64,000 nt of DNA from Echinarachnius parma. Lineage: Eukaryota; Echinodermata; Echinoidea; Clypeasteroida; Echinarachniidae. Location of the stretch: the NCBI GenBank assembly GCA_037951105.1, contig JBAMJV010005473.1, positions 1 through 64,000 of the forward strand, in the 5' to 3' direction. Under the pieces are notes generated by a model that saw only the letters and a program-made list of their open reading frames with translations, searched no databases and had not been told where the DNA came from. Of this stretch, positions 11,077 to 25,500 are shown piece after piece; the stretch's first letter is position 1, and each line of letters starts with the position of its first letter. The translations under genes were made by a program, and so were the position numbers.

Positions 11077-14000
11077 GTGAGTTTGGTTGCATTGCACGAT
11101 TTCGATCGTGAGGATTTACTTAATATTTCAAGCAATAAATTGTGTTTATTTTTCGATAGACTTGATTTCTGTATCGCACGGTACGGTACGGTATGTGCAG
11201 TGCATGAATATTGTGCAGGGTTTATTATGTATTGGGCCAAGAGCGCGCCGCATCCAATAAATGCAGTGCAGTGAGAATGCAGCTTGCCTTTAGCTTTGCC
11301 GTGTGCATGATACGTGTGTTGACAGAGGGTGAGCATGCATTGTATGATCATGATCACTGATTAGTTTAGGGTAATCAAGGTATCAACTTAAACCTTCTGT
11401 TTTCAGCTGATCACTCGCATAATAAATCGATGTTTTAACACCCGAAAAAACAATCTGAATGCGCAGTGAGTTAGGAGACTTGCACTTGAAAACTTCATTT
11501 TGCTACCACAGTGCATAAATTTTCCCAACTTCCATGCCAGAGTAGGGGTTCGTAAACTCCCTCTACGTTGAATTTGAGGCCATTGTCATGAGCAGAATCT
11601 GATCTTTCGAATGACACCAAATTCGCCGGAATTTTTTGGAATTTTCACCTTGCAAATTTTATTTTTTTGAAGGATTGTTTTGCTGACATTTTTGCATCGA
11701 TTTTCGGCACAAAAATTCGACGAAAAATCGTTTAAAACTGGAGGAAGGAATCTGAAAAATGTATGGAAAAGTAGTATTTTATGAAAGTGTGTTGATTTCT
11801 CTACACATTGAAATACATTACTATGGGAGTAGTAATAGCGCTAAGCTGCGATCATCCAATGTAAACAAATTGCCCACGTACTGATTTTGATATTTTTAGC
11901 CATGTTGAGGCATGCGTTTTCTATTTATAGCGCTGGGGCACGCGCAGAGCATAGTTACCGTCCATCGGCTGAAACTGGCAGAACCAAACTTTGTACCTTC
12001 TACCTCTAAAATTGGAATATCTCCACTAATATTGAAGCTAATAAGTTGATTTAAGCATCATTATTTTTCTCACTTTACAAGCTTTCCAATGATATTAAGT
12101 TTGTTGAGGTTCCTTCAATAAATCCAAAAGTCACCGAACTCCCTAACTATAGTCTAGACTCTAGAGAGTACAGTTTTAACAGTTTTGGTAAACCCAAGTC
12201 CTAACCACGCTAACCAGGCGCCGTACGAAGGCGAAACACGACACCGGCGCCTGACACTGAGTCTGACCGAGTCTGAGTGACTGACGGTGACAGTCGATCT
12301 TGCATACATTTATTGCCCCTCCTTGATTTAAAATGTCCTCGTTTTAAGAACACATTAATGTCATTAAGCAACTAACAACTGAGCATAACAATGATAAAAA
12401 CGCAAGTCACAAAACATCTAAAATAACAACAAACTTATGAGAAACATGAAAATACACAGAGTCGTTTTGTTTTTTGATTACACGTAAAATCTGCGATCAA
12501 AACAAATTAACACTGGCTGATGACATCCGTGATTGCTGAGACCTGAAAATGCTGACCCCATTGAATGGTGGCACCCCTCACGAGTCACAGCTGCCGATTG
12601 TCTTGAACACTCAGCGACATGCTGATCCTGATGACAGTGGTCCAGCCTCGTGCGTAGCCATACAGTTCCAGCTCGCTGCAGCTCCGGACGTCTTTAACTG
12701 TCAATAATTGTTCCAGACGGACATCTGGAAGTTGAATCTCCCTCATCCGTTATCTTAATTGATGGCAGGCCTTTGGGCAAATGCTAACTTCTGTTTTGTA
12801 ATGAAATGGTTGAATATTGCCTTTTATGAAACGTTGTCTGTCTTCACTGTTTATCACTGATTGTATTGTCTTGCATCTGACCCTTTCTCTCTATCTCTCT
12901 GCAGGTGGAGAAGATGTTGTTAACGTGTTGACAGATATTATGGCCCCAGTCGATGACGACTTTGACGAGGAAGTTAAGACCACCACATCTGCCAAGAAGG
13001 CTGGTAAGATACAGTGCACATACGTGTACTTTATCCATTCTATTGTCATGCCACTAAGTTGTAAAGTTGATCTGTTTTTTTTTTTATTGTATTGGGTAAT
13101 GAAATGGGCTGTTAACTGCAAAAACTTCCATACATCTGAAAAACAAAGCATTATAAAAAATACTTAGCTCATGACATCGTCTTTTCAGCCCCAAGCTTTA
13201 TTGAGGCAATTGGAATGTACTTTGTAAGTGAGTTACATGTGTGTAATTTGTTTGCTTTTGACATTCTTGCTAACACAATTGTTTTGAGTTTTGAGTTCTA
13301 AAGTACTTTTCTCAAATTTAGCCTGATACAAGTAACTTTTCTGTCTCCTGTCGTGTCATTTAGCTCCAGCCTCCAAGAAAGTTACCAAGACAGCCAAGGC
13401 CACTCCCCAAGCAAAGACTGTAAAAAAAGCAGGGAGTCCTGTGACAGCCAAAGCAGCAGCAGCAGCTAAGCCAAGCACTCCCACAGCACAGGGGGAGCCT
13501 GGTGCATCCCAGGGAGAATCTACGGAAAAGCAGGACATTAGCGCCACAACCGCTTCTGCTTCTACCACCAATACCACCACTGCCTCCACAACCTCGGCAA
13601 CATCAGGTGCTACCACCACAACACCAGCCTCAGCAGCAACCACTGGTGCAGCCCCGGCAAAGACTGCAACCACAACCACAACGCCATCCAGTGCGACTGG
13701 CACAAAGACGGTCAAGAAAGTTGTGAAGAAGGTTGTCACAAAAACTAAGGCGGGGGCTGCGTCTGGAAAAGTGACACCTGCAAAGACAGCAGCGGGCAAC
13801 AAAGCACCAGCAGGCAAAGCAGCAGGAGGAAACACTAAGGGAACAACAACTACCATCAAGAAGAAGGTGGTTAAGAAGCTTGTTCCCAAGGCCAAGACTG
13901 AAGCAGCAGCAGCAAAGGGGAGTGCAGAGTCTGCCAGCAAACCAGCAGCAAAGACAAGTGTAAAGAAACCTGCGGCTACCCAGAAAGAGACTGCAAAACC

Positions 14001-16037
14001 AAAGGCGGCACCAGCAGCTGTAGCAGAAGAGCTGGTATACTCTTACTTACATTTTGTTTTGAATGTAAAGCTTGGAATTTGAAGTAAATCATCCCCCCTT
14101 TTGACAGTTTAAGAAACATGGCCCAATTAACCATCTTTTAGAAGTAAATGTTGTGGTGCTGAATGATAATTTAATTTACTGCTAATTATAGTGTTACAAG
14201 CCAATTAGGATCAGCATTGGGAAAGTTACCCAAAAGCATCTATTTTGCCCAAACTAATTGATCAGTATTGTTGTAAAAGTATACAAACTTTGAACCTTAG
14301 TATTGTTAAATGCAGAAATATCATTGAAAGTTCCATGTGCATCTCTGAGATAAGGCCAAAATTTAATTTTCACCGCCTCTTAAGTCTTTGCCGGGCTGAG
14401 TACATGCAGCATATCACACAAACTGTTTGCATGCAACATAGCTGCAGTTTTTGCATGCAGCGTGCGTACATACGGTTTAATTGAAGCGTAGGTGCTAGAT
14501 TTGTTTTTAATTGTATTGCTTGAATAGTCTACTCCATTTCAATGCATTTATTTTCAAAATCTTTACATCTTTAACAGATATGTTAAGATGTATTCTTTCA
14601 CATAATTTCCTAATACTGTTATTTAGCTTTAAATTTAAAGGGTACCACCAACCGAAAATAGAAAAAGAAAAAAAAAATTGGAAAACGCATCACCATTCTA
14701 AAGCATGCGTTCATGCGGTCTGAATTGCGAAGACTAATGTATGCAGAGCGAAAGAATCGCCCGGGAATCTATTCTCTACAAACGTACGCGTGAATAGCAT
14801 TGGCGCACTCGCAAATGGTTGGCCCGTATGGAACCAGGAAATAGTAGTGGTTTCGTAAGTGGTTGAAATTAATTGCTTTGTTTATGAATTAGACAACCCT
14901 TTGCAAAATGTTGGGTATCTATTTGATATCACAAAACCGTACCAAAACATATAATAATGTGTTGTTCTTTGCCTGGTGGTCCCCTTTAAAGAGGGCAGTT
15001 TTACAATGCCTACGATAGTGCTACACAAATGTCACACTTGGACATGGCAGATCTATAAGCTAATTGTTGCTCCGTTCATTGTTTCATTGATTTCTCATTT
15101 GTCCCATAGGTGGAGCCAAAGGAGGAGGAGACTCATATGGAAACAGCTGAAGGTAAGACTAGTATGCTATTGAGAAGCCTGCTGTGTTATCTAAGACAGG
15201 GCTCCACACTTACCTTTTTTGTCAGTTGCCCGGTCAGGCCAGTGAAATAATTTCTCCCCCTTTTCTGGTGGCCCAACAGAACAATGTACTGGCCTGGAAA
15301 TGTTATTTCATGAGTTATCTTTTTACCAATCAAAATAACACCCTTTCCTGATCAAACCAGTGATGATAGATGAAGCATGACGTGGAAGAAAACAAGATTT
15401 TTCAAATTTTGTTAATGTCTGGTTGAAAATCTGCTTGCCCGATCGGGCCACCAAAATATGACTTTCATACATTTTTGCTGGCCCGAAGTGCAATTTCACT
15501 GCCTTAGTTTTCATGCAGAGCAGACTTAGACCTTTACAGCAATATAATATTGTATGGGATACATTATTATTTTGCGGGAGATGCTTACACTTTTTCAAAA
15601 ATTGTCAAAAGAGGTTTGAAAATTGTTGTTGATGATCTCTCTATTTAATCATTATTTCGACAAAACATCACATGCATAATTTTGTATGAAAAATGGTTAA
15701 AACCAATACTTTTTAGAGATCGCCCTCTTGTGTTTTAATGGCTCTTTTTGAATAACAGGCTTTTTACTTAGTCGTTTGTAATTTTCTATACCTCTCGAGC
15801 ATGGTGGAGTTTTAACTATTAGTTTGTAGTGTTATTGTGCATGTTTTGGTAACTAAAGCTTAGCCTTGCCAAAACTGTACCACATTTCTTGCTGAAAGAC
15901 ACACATGAACAAGTAAGGATTCGAACTAGTGCTGTAACCGATCATCGGATCGGCATGCCGATCACGATCCGATCATACATGATCGGACCGTTTTTGCCGA
16001 TTTCCGATCATGCAGAAAAAATCGGAAGATCGGATCG

Positions 16038-16080
<43 letters not shown>

Positions 16081-16474
16081 TTTTTTTTTCTTTGGAAAAT
16101 GATCCCAAAAAACATATTTTGGGAATATAAATGAATACCAAAGCAACATATATCCATATTAATAAGCCCAAGGTAATCTTGTATGGGTATGCTTTCATTT
16201 AAAACTGATTACCTCTCCTTTTACAAAATTATTCGCGCCGATTTTGAGCTTAGTCCCATGTGTTTCTGAAAGGTTACGCCAAATTAATCACATGGCACTA
16301 AGCTCAAAATCGGCGTGAGTAATTTTGTAAAAGAAGAGGTAATCAGTTTGAAATGAAAGCATACCCGTACAAGATTACCTTGGGCTTATTAATATGGATA
16401 TATGTTGCTTTGGTATTCATTTATATTCCCAAATTGTGTTTTTTGGGGATCATTTTCCAAAGAAAAAAAAAAGA

Positions 16475-16505
<31 letters not shown>

Positions 16506-19500
16506 TTATAGCCGATCATCCGATCCCGATCATCGATCCGATTTCGAAGATCGATAAAATTTTGCCGATCCGATCAAACGATCCGATCATCAAGGTCAGT
16601 TACAGCACTAATTAGAACCCATGACCTTTGCATTGAAAGATGATGGCACTGTTGGCACAGGCCTTTCAAATGAACAAGCTAAAGATGGAACCAGCCTTAT
16701 TATGTAAAAATTACAAATGTCTTTCTTTTTTTGTCATTAGTTGAAGATCAAGGGAAATCAACAGAAAATCAAGCAGATATCTCAACAGAGACAATCCCAG
16801 ACTCGGACATAAGCAAGGAAGAGGAGGTCGCCGAAGCAGGAGACGAACAGGAACAAGAAAACCAGGGTCAGGAGCAAGACCAGGAGCAAGGGCACAGTCA
16901 GGACCAGGACCAAGCAGAAGAGGAACAAGAAGAGGAGGAAGAGGAGGAGGAGGAAGAAGAGGAAGAACACGAGGAGGAGGAGCCTCAGGAGAACGCAGCT
17001 GAAGGAGAGGGTGGTGAGAACGGAGCAGGAGACATGGAGATGCCAGACTTTAATGATTCTTTTGACGTGCGCAGCGAGGCCAGCTCAGACAGTTCGGAGA
17101 GCCAGATCGGTGAGTTTGACTTTGCGAAGTTACTATCACTTAAATGCGAAAGAGAAGTTAAAGAGATCTAGTATCATTGTTTTTACTTAGAATTCTAGCG
17201 GTTCTCTTAAACTCTCATTGTATTTGTATTACCAAATAGAAGTATGTAACAGGTTATGGTTTTCCAGATTTCATGTTAGGGCATATTGTAGTAGTTAACC
17301 TGATTAGGTGCACACAGTGCTTTATATAACCAATCCCTTATCTACTAGGGAACGTTGCACATGCAGTTGCAATGGTTCGTTAAGTTGCAGTATATGGCAA
17401 GTCAGAACATGTGACTAAATATGCATAATCTGATTGGATTAAATGTGAATTTTTTCTGACTTACAATTAATTGCAACGTTACAATCGATTGCAACTCTGC
17501 AATGGAGCACATGTGACCTATGTTTTTAAAGGGATCTAGTAACATTGTCAACATCCACAAAACTTACTTGGAACTCATGTGGTTCTTACATACCTCATTG
17601 TATTTGTCTGTCCAATAGAATCATGGAATAGTTCCCGGTTTTCCAAATTACTCTACCGTTATAAAGATGTAGTGTGCAATTGAAGTGTTCAGATTTTTAA
17701 AACTACTGGACAATCATAACTGTGTACAAAGTCAGTGCAATGAGGTAGCAAATATCACTTCACATTTTCGCTCATTACTCGGCCATATAACATCCATAAC
17801 ATAAAATGTTTACACATTACCTAGTGGACATATCAGATCACAAAAATACACATTTTGTCACCCATTTATCACTTTTTGCACATGTCAACAAAGTTACTAG
17901 ATCCCTTTAAACCTCATTTATTCACTCCATTGCTTGTTGTTGTGCAGATGACAGTGACCATGAGAGAGGTGGCAAGGGCAGGAAGCGTCAATACTCACCT
18001 ATAGTCTACGAGGGCCAGGAAGATACAGACTCAGAAGGTGAGCTTACATCTTATCAGAGCTGCCAAGTCTTCCTCTTTTCACAGAAGACTTCCTGAAAAT
18101 AGACCAAGTTTACTGCATCAGATAGCCAATCTTCCTTTATTATCACCAATTTATTGTCATTAGGTTGTATGCATTTTATAGATATCTTCCCGATTTCTAA
18201 TCAAATTTCTGATATAATTGTACTTGTTATTCCTCCTGCCAAAAGCATTTTCCAGGGGTTAAATAGGAGTCCGCATATTGTCGGATTGGCAGTCGGTCCA
18301 TCGCAAAAACCATGTGGAGTTCCACAGTTTAAAGCATTTTTAAGAAACTTGGTACATGTGATATTTTAGTCAGGCATTAGCTTTCTTTTTAATTTTACAT
18401 TCAGTATCTATTATTTTGATGAAGTTGATATGATTTTACCATCAATGATCCCTCGCACAGAACAGATATTATAGAATCCATCTATAGAGGTCACGTGTCA
18501 ACAGTGGTCACAGTTTTGACTTAACATACATTTCTGTGGAACCCAGCCTGACATTTCTTAGACCCTATTCCTCATTGAGGCAAACCTGTTTATCAAAGGG
18601 AACCACCACAGCCCTCTCCGATGTTTCCCTGATAGATTTGAGGGGATTCATCAGACAACAGATGCTGCTCTGACCTGGCTTAGAAACTTAGACTTGAATT
18701 TATAAAATGTGCACATGTATATGTCATACGAAACAAACAAACCACCCAAAAATAATATGAAATGTAATAGTTTTAGTTGTCCATTCCACCAACAAGTTCA
18801 GAAAAATTGGTTTCCAGAAAAATTGTGTAATTTGAAAACCCATCATGATACTAAAGTAATTGTTCATGGGTCTGTATAGAAAGACTGGTCCATTCCATTG
18901 TCTAGGATATTGGTTCTGTGAGTTTTGGTGATTAATTGCATTGTTTATGAATAACACAACCAAGGCTGAGTTGGTTCGGTCGGTCAAACCGGTTCCCGAC
19001 CGTCACCATCGGGTCCCGGTTTCGTTTTTTCGGAACTGTTTTTTTTTTCTCGGGGCACCGGGTCCCGACCGTTGCAAGTCGATCAGGACCTGGTTTATAA
19101 AATATCCGTAATGACTCGGCCTTAAACACAACCCGTTGCAAAGTGTTGGACATCTAGGTACCAAATCATAGGTGTTGTTCTTTGCATGGTGGTCCCCTTT
19201 AAATTATCTACTTGTAGCATTGTGATGTTCCTCTTGATCATTGTCATTCAAAGAGCAAATATGCCAAATGTGCGCATATAATATGGCTCTGGTTTTTTTA
19301 AAGGTGCCAAAAGGCTTAATGGCACTTTGAGGGCCTGTATTTTTAAAAACATACTGAACTGAAAACTTATTTTTGTATTTTCTTATAGCATCCACCTAGA
19401 TTGATCTCCCATACCTTAACGAAAATATTTGGACTTCCCTTTATATAGGTCAGATAACCCTAAAGGGCCAATTGTTAACGGAAATTTGTCAACCAAAAAT

Positions 19501-22500
19501 GGGTTCAATTATGTCCAGGTATAAAAAAACACTAACAGATTTTTATGCCTCCGCCAACGAAGTGGCCGGAGGCATTATGTTTTCGGGTTGTCCGTCCGTC
19601 CGTCCGTCCGTCCGTCCGTACGTCCGTCCGTACGTCCGTCCGTACGTCCCGTTTTCGTTCTCGCGATATCTCAAGAACCGGTGGACGGATCGATTTCAAA
19701 CTTGGTGTGAGTGTACATATTGGGGTGACAATGATCTGATTAGATTTTAGGGGTCATGAGGTCAAAGGTCAAGGTCAAAGGACTCGATATATATGCAAAA
19801 ATGCCTCGTTCTCGCGATATCTCAAGAACCGGTTGACGGATCAATTTCAAACTTGGTATGAGTGTACATATTGGGGTGACAATGATCTGATTAGATTTTA
19901 GGGGTCATGCGGTCAAAGGTCAAGGTCACAGGACTCAATATATATGCAAAAATGCCTCGTTCTCGCGATATCTCAAGAACCGGTTGACGGATCAATTTCA
20001 AACTTGGTTTGAGTGTAAAATTTGAGGTGGCAATGATCCGATTAGATTGTGGGGTTCATGAGTTCAAAGGTCAAGGTCACAGGACTCAATATATGTGTAA
20101 AAATGCCTCGTTCTTGCGATATCTCAAGAACCGGTTAACGGATCAATTTCAAACTTGGTATGAGTGTACATATCGGGGTAGCAATGATCTGATTAGATTT
20201 GGGGTTCATGAGGTCAAAGGTCAAGGTCACAGGACTCCATATATATGCGAAAATGGCTTGTAATTGCAAAATTTCAAGAACTGAATGTCAGATTTCAATC
20301 AAACTAGGTACCTGAATGTATCATAAAGAGTCAACGTAGCCATAAAATGTTGGGGTCATGAGGTTGAGGTCAAGGTCACAGCACTCATTATACATGCAAA
20401 AAAGCTTGTAATGCCAAAATCTCAAGAACTAAATGTCAGATTTCAATCAAAGTTGGTACCTGAATGTTTTTTAGGGAGCCATCAAAGATTGGGGTCAATA
20501 TGGTCAAGGTCACAGGACTCAAAATATATGAAAAATATTTTTACAAATTAAATCAGTGCATGTTAATTTGGGCTTGATATTAAAATCGCGTGATAGCGGA
20601 GGCATAATTTTCGATTGCGCGCAATCGAAGATCCATCTAGTTTTCTTTTTTTATTTGTTGATAATTATGAACGAGTGTGATTTAAACTTTCAGAAAATTA
20701 ACGGCGCTTAATATGTAAAGTAATATTTTGACAGTACAATGCCATCAAATTTGGTGTTTCGGACGTTACATCCTCCGTTAACAATTTAACCCCTCATTAC
20801 CCCTACCAGTATCATAATTTATTGAAATGATATCAGTATGAAAATTGAACTAACAGTTTCCTCATCATATTGCCTAAAAGGGAAATGACTGATTTCTTAA
20901 GCCAGCGATTAAAAAAAAAAAAAACATGAAATGCACACATGCTCTCATTTTCCGTAAACAATTTTGTAACGTCCGAAACAATATTTCTTTAGAAATAATT
21001 TTTAAAAGGGGGATAACACAAACAATTATTTATCTCAGTTTTGAAGAGACTTGATGTACCTTCCCATCACAGAAAAAAATAATGTAATAGCTCATTGCAT
21101 TATGATTATATATTCAAAATTAACTTTCCGTTAACATTTGTAACATCCGAAACAAATGTAACGTCCGAAACAAAAAATGTAACTTATAAGCTCATAAGTC
21201 ACAGGAAAGGGCACATTATATGAATCAATCATCATAATATAAAATAGTATTCATTTTAAAACAAATTTACACATGAATTGGGTAATTAATTGCCAAAACA
21301 AATGTTTGAGATCAACCAATGTAAACAAATGTGTTTCGGACGTTACATGGGGTAATTGTTAACACAAAATTGATATTTTAGTGCATTTATTTTCAAAATG
21401 ATAATATATGGTTATTATTATTCATTTAGATCAAGTAAATGAAACATAATCATCAAAATACATGATGCTTTAACAACATTTAGATGCTTAGTCTGCCCCA
21501 AATCCACATTTTCACCAATTTTTCATCGATTTTTCTCAGCTAATTTGTAACCACTAAAGTTTTACAAGACACTTGATATAGTGAATGATATGACTAATCT
21601 ACTTGGAACAATAACCTTTCTTTTGTGGAACTGAAAAACTACCTGCTGCAACAACTCCTGTATTTTGTTTACCATTTACAGAATCTTTTGTATGGTATTG
21701 TGAGCTCGTTTCGGACGTTACAAAATGGTGTTAACACACATTTTGATTGCACAAAAAATTCAATTTGGAACATTTAAAAAAGTATTATCTACATTTTTCA
21801 TGATCTATATGCTTCCTGCTCCAGCAAAAGTGTTTTGAAAAATAAATGATCAGTTATTTGTCTCTGGGAAGGAACTTTTATTTATAAACTGTGAGGAATT
21901 GCTATTTTTGCCCCATAATTGTTCATGTTGTAAAGTACACAGAACTACATATATACTGATTTTGTTTTTTGTATCACATCAAATGCATTATTAGGTTGAT
22001 TGCCTTTATAATGTTCTATAAGAAACGAATGTTAAGTCTCTGTTTCATTATTCATTTAGTGGAAATATAGACATTTTCATTAACAAAGCCTTTTAGTGGT
22101 ATACAAAAGTACACTATAACTATGCTAAATTTACTCTTCTGATATCATTCATTAGTTGCAAAATATGTTTTTCCATACTTAAACTTGATAAGAAGAAAAT
22201 AATCTGCGTTGATCCACATGTTTTACTGACAATAATTAAAATGTTAATCATTTGTATTTTAAAAATCCACATGTTAAAACAAAAGTTACTTTTGAAATAC
22301 TATATGGCATATGCCATGTAAACTATAGGTACATGTACACCAAGATAATTCCTTATCATATTCTTAAGACAATTTCCAGAACATTACTGGTTTATGATCA
22401 ATTACATTTTTGTGCAAGTCAACTATCTTTGAAAAATATAACCATATCTGCTGGAACAAATATAATTTCTTGACCGTAACCTTATGTGGTACATACAAGT

Positions 22501-25500
22501 GTACTGTACATGTGCCATTATAACTTGAATTTGAGGTTTTGCTAATATCATATTGATCAGTAATGCATTTCTGACAGTTATTCAAATTTTCGATAATAGT
22601 TTGATAAAATTAGTTTGAGCTTCATATTTTATCAAAATAAGAAAATGGAAAATTTAAATCATATACAATGTATGTCATTGTACATATACATATACTTTTA
22701 TCTTTTGGAAAATGATGAAGGAAACTCTGGAAAGTCACATCGATCATCCTTTGACTGTATATAATAACAGTTTCTAATTGCATGCATGTAATATTTGTAC
22801 AAAATCTTGGATTTTGTCTATCAATATGGACTACATTCACTATCCCTTTCCTTGGGAGTTCAATTAATGCACATATTTATGGGTTTTGCTTGCAAAATCA
22901 TGCAAACAAAGCGAGTTAAGATATGTTTTGAAGTGATGTTAACACCATGTAACGTCCGAAACAAAATAGGGTATGTCATAACATAATGCAACTTTGCTAC
23001 AATAAATTATAGATCACAATTCTCAAATGTAGTTATTGTAGTACTAGGTACTTCATAATTTCACTAAAACCCTTAAAATTGTCTCTACTTTGGAGATCTG
23101 AACATAATTATAGATAAATCAAATTTACATGTACTGTAATGTATAATGTCATATATGGTTGATAGAAGACCCCTTTCTGTGCTATGAAGTTAATTTGACC
23201 ATTTCAAAGAAGAATTTGGATAGATTTACATCTAAACATATACTTTCTGTATTTAAATATTCCAAAACAGCAAAGATTTAAACCACAACTGGTCATAGAA
23301 GTGTGAAAAAAGGGTAAATGTTAACAATGTGTAACGTCCGAAACACATACAAGAATCAAATTTGAATTTTGTTTGCAAGTGTCTTGCTCCAATTTTATAT
23401 CATGTAAATATGTCCTATCATGTATTGTTTTCATACAATAAGTTTGAACCAACAACAGTAAACAAAATTTGCATTATAAAAACTTCAAATTGCAAAATCC
23501 AAATTTTAAGGCTATTTTTCACTTTAAAATGACCTAAAAACTAAAATTTAAGAAACAGAAGCCCCCAAAATGGCACACATGATGTCAGAAGCCCACTTTA
23601 ATTATTTGTATTATTTGTAATGCCATTTGGAATAGTAGGATTTTAGTATGGCAATGTGAAAATGTATCATATTTTTCTTTTAAATACAGGAAATCCTAAA
23701 TGTTCATAGATATTTTGCAGAATTGGGGATAGATTAAGCCCAGATATTTATATTTCACGAAAATATAAGTTGTGTCAATGTTAAAAAAACATGTATGAAG
23801 TTAGTTCACTTAATTTCAATTTTGACCATGTTGGTTGACACATTTGGCATCTTTAAAAAAACCAGTGCCATATATGTACAAACTCTTTTGTTCTATTTTG
23901 TGTCGTTGCAGATAGCAGTAAGAAAGCCAAACTCTCATCAAGCATCAATGAAGTCATACCAGGTACAGTAGAGACATCAGAGTTGTTTTTTTCTGGCAAA
24001 CAAAAATGCATCTTCTATTTCAATTCATTTCTCCTAATTAGACAATAATGATTTCCATAAGAATCCAGGTGACACTGATCGATTGCATTTTAGTACACTG
24101 TCTATCTCAAGTGCACTATCGAGAGGCGCAATATTACCCAAGGTTGGTCATTAGGATTTGCCAGTTCACTTAAAATTACATAAATTAACATTTCAAATTT
24201 CATTTATTCAGGTTTGAGATAGACGGCGTATAAGGTTTGTTATATGAGTTTATGTAAAGTTGAGCCAAAAGCAGGATATTCAGGAAATTCAAATCACTTC
24301 TAAGGAGAATATGCAGTGTGTTTAGTAAGGCTGAGTCGGTTCGGTCGATCACACCGGGTACCGACCGTTTCAATCGGTACCTGGTTTCGTTTTATCGGAA
24401 ACGGTGCCCCGAAAAAATAAATAAAATAAAATAAAATGTTAAAAAAGAAATTAAGATTATCACTTAATGTAGCGGAATTCAAATAAAAACGGGGCAATCG
24501 ATATCATTTACTTTAAAGAGTGGTTATTTTCGAGAAATTCTTGATTTGTTACTTTGTTTGACAGTCAGAAATTAAACAGGATCCGCAAAATTGCTAGTCA
24601 TTTGAACGATATTGCCAACAGATGTTCACGCAAAGTTAGGCCGACACTCAAGGGGAGATATCTGATGGATATCTATATGATCGGGCTGATGAGCCAGTGC
24701 ATTCAAAAAGTGGCTCAAAATACGCTACTTACATGATTGCATGGCGTTTGAAAGCTGAACAGAAAAAAAAAGAGCCCCAAAACAATGAAAAAAACTACGC
24801 AAAATATCGGTAAATTTTGATGTGGTGGTCCTAGCCGGGTAATTCGTAACTGAAGTTAGCTAGCATAGCACTCAATCTTCTCGCGATATCGCGCGCGCTG
24901 CGAGGTACCGAAAACTTGCTGCTAACTTCAACCTTCGATTATAGCGGCCGATTTCAGCTTATTACCTCCCGAACGTTCTTTTTCAGTTTTTTCATTGTTT
25001 TGGGGGTCATTTTTTATTCTGTTCAGCTATCAAATGCCATGTTATCATGTAAGTAGACTACCAAAATGGTGTAGATCACAAAAATGCTAATTTATAGCCA
25101 CTTTTTGAAGGCAGTGGCTCACCAGCACGATTGTACAAATTTACATTTTATGTTTCCCCGCGACTGGCGGGCTGAGTTTCTGTGAACGTGTGGCGCGATG
25201 CTGAACAAACGATCGATTTCTAGGTCCAATTTACTTCGGAAAAAATACTTTTCTTGCGAAACTGAGTTAATTCTGGATAGTCTGTAACTATTTTTCCGTA
25301 AAGATTGATATGTAAATCCATCAAGGCATCAATATTTGTACTATTATTTGCATTAAAAGAGCAATATAAGCCCCAAACAGTGCATTTTTGCCGATGCTTG
25401 CACGATTGAGTGATTTTACCGGTCCGAGTTTCGACGGCAAAAATTTATTGGGATACCGGTTCCCGACCAGTTATAGTTTATCGGTACCCGGTTTTGAAAA

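Noticed and set aside
13188-13222. Possible 35-nt microexon between exons 2 and 3
   Set aside because: It has an acceptor and a GTAAGT donor and enters in phase 1, but leaves in phase 0, incompatible with exon 3.
13356-13940. 194-residue minus-strand ORF
   Set aside because: Shadow of the low-complexity YTHDC1 exon 3.
19583-19650. CRISPR-like array
   Set aside because: It is a simple TCCG/TACG microsatellite in an animal genome.
24554-24736. Possible transposase remnant in the 1.2-kb hAT-like element
   Set aside because: The short frame shows no hAT transposase motif and lies in inverted-repeat DNA.
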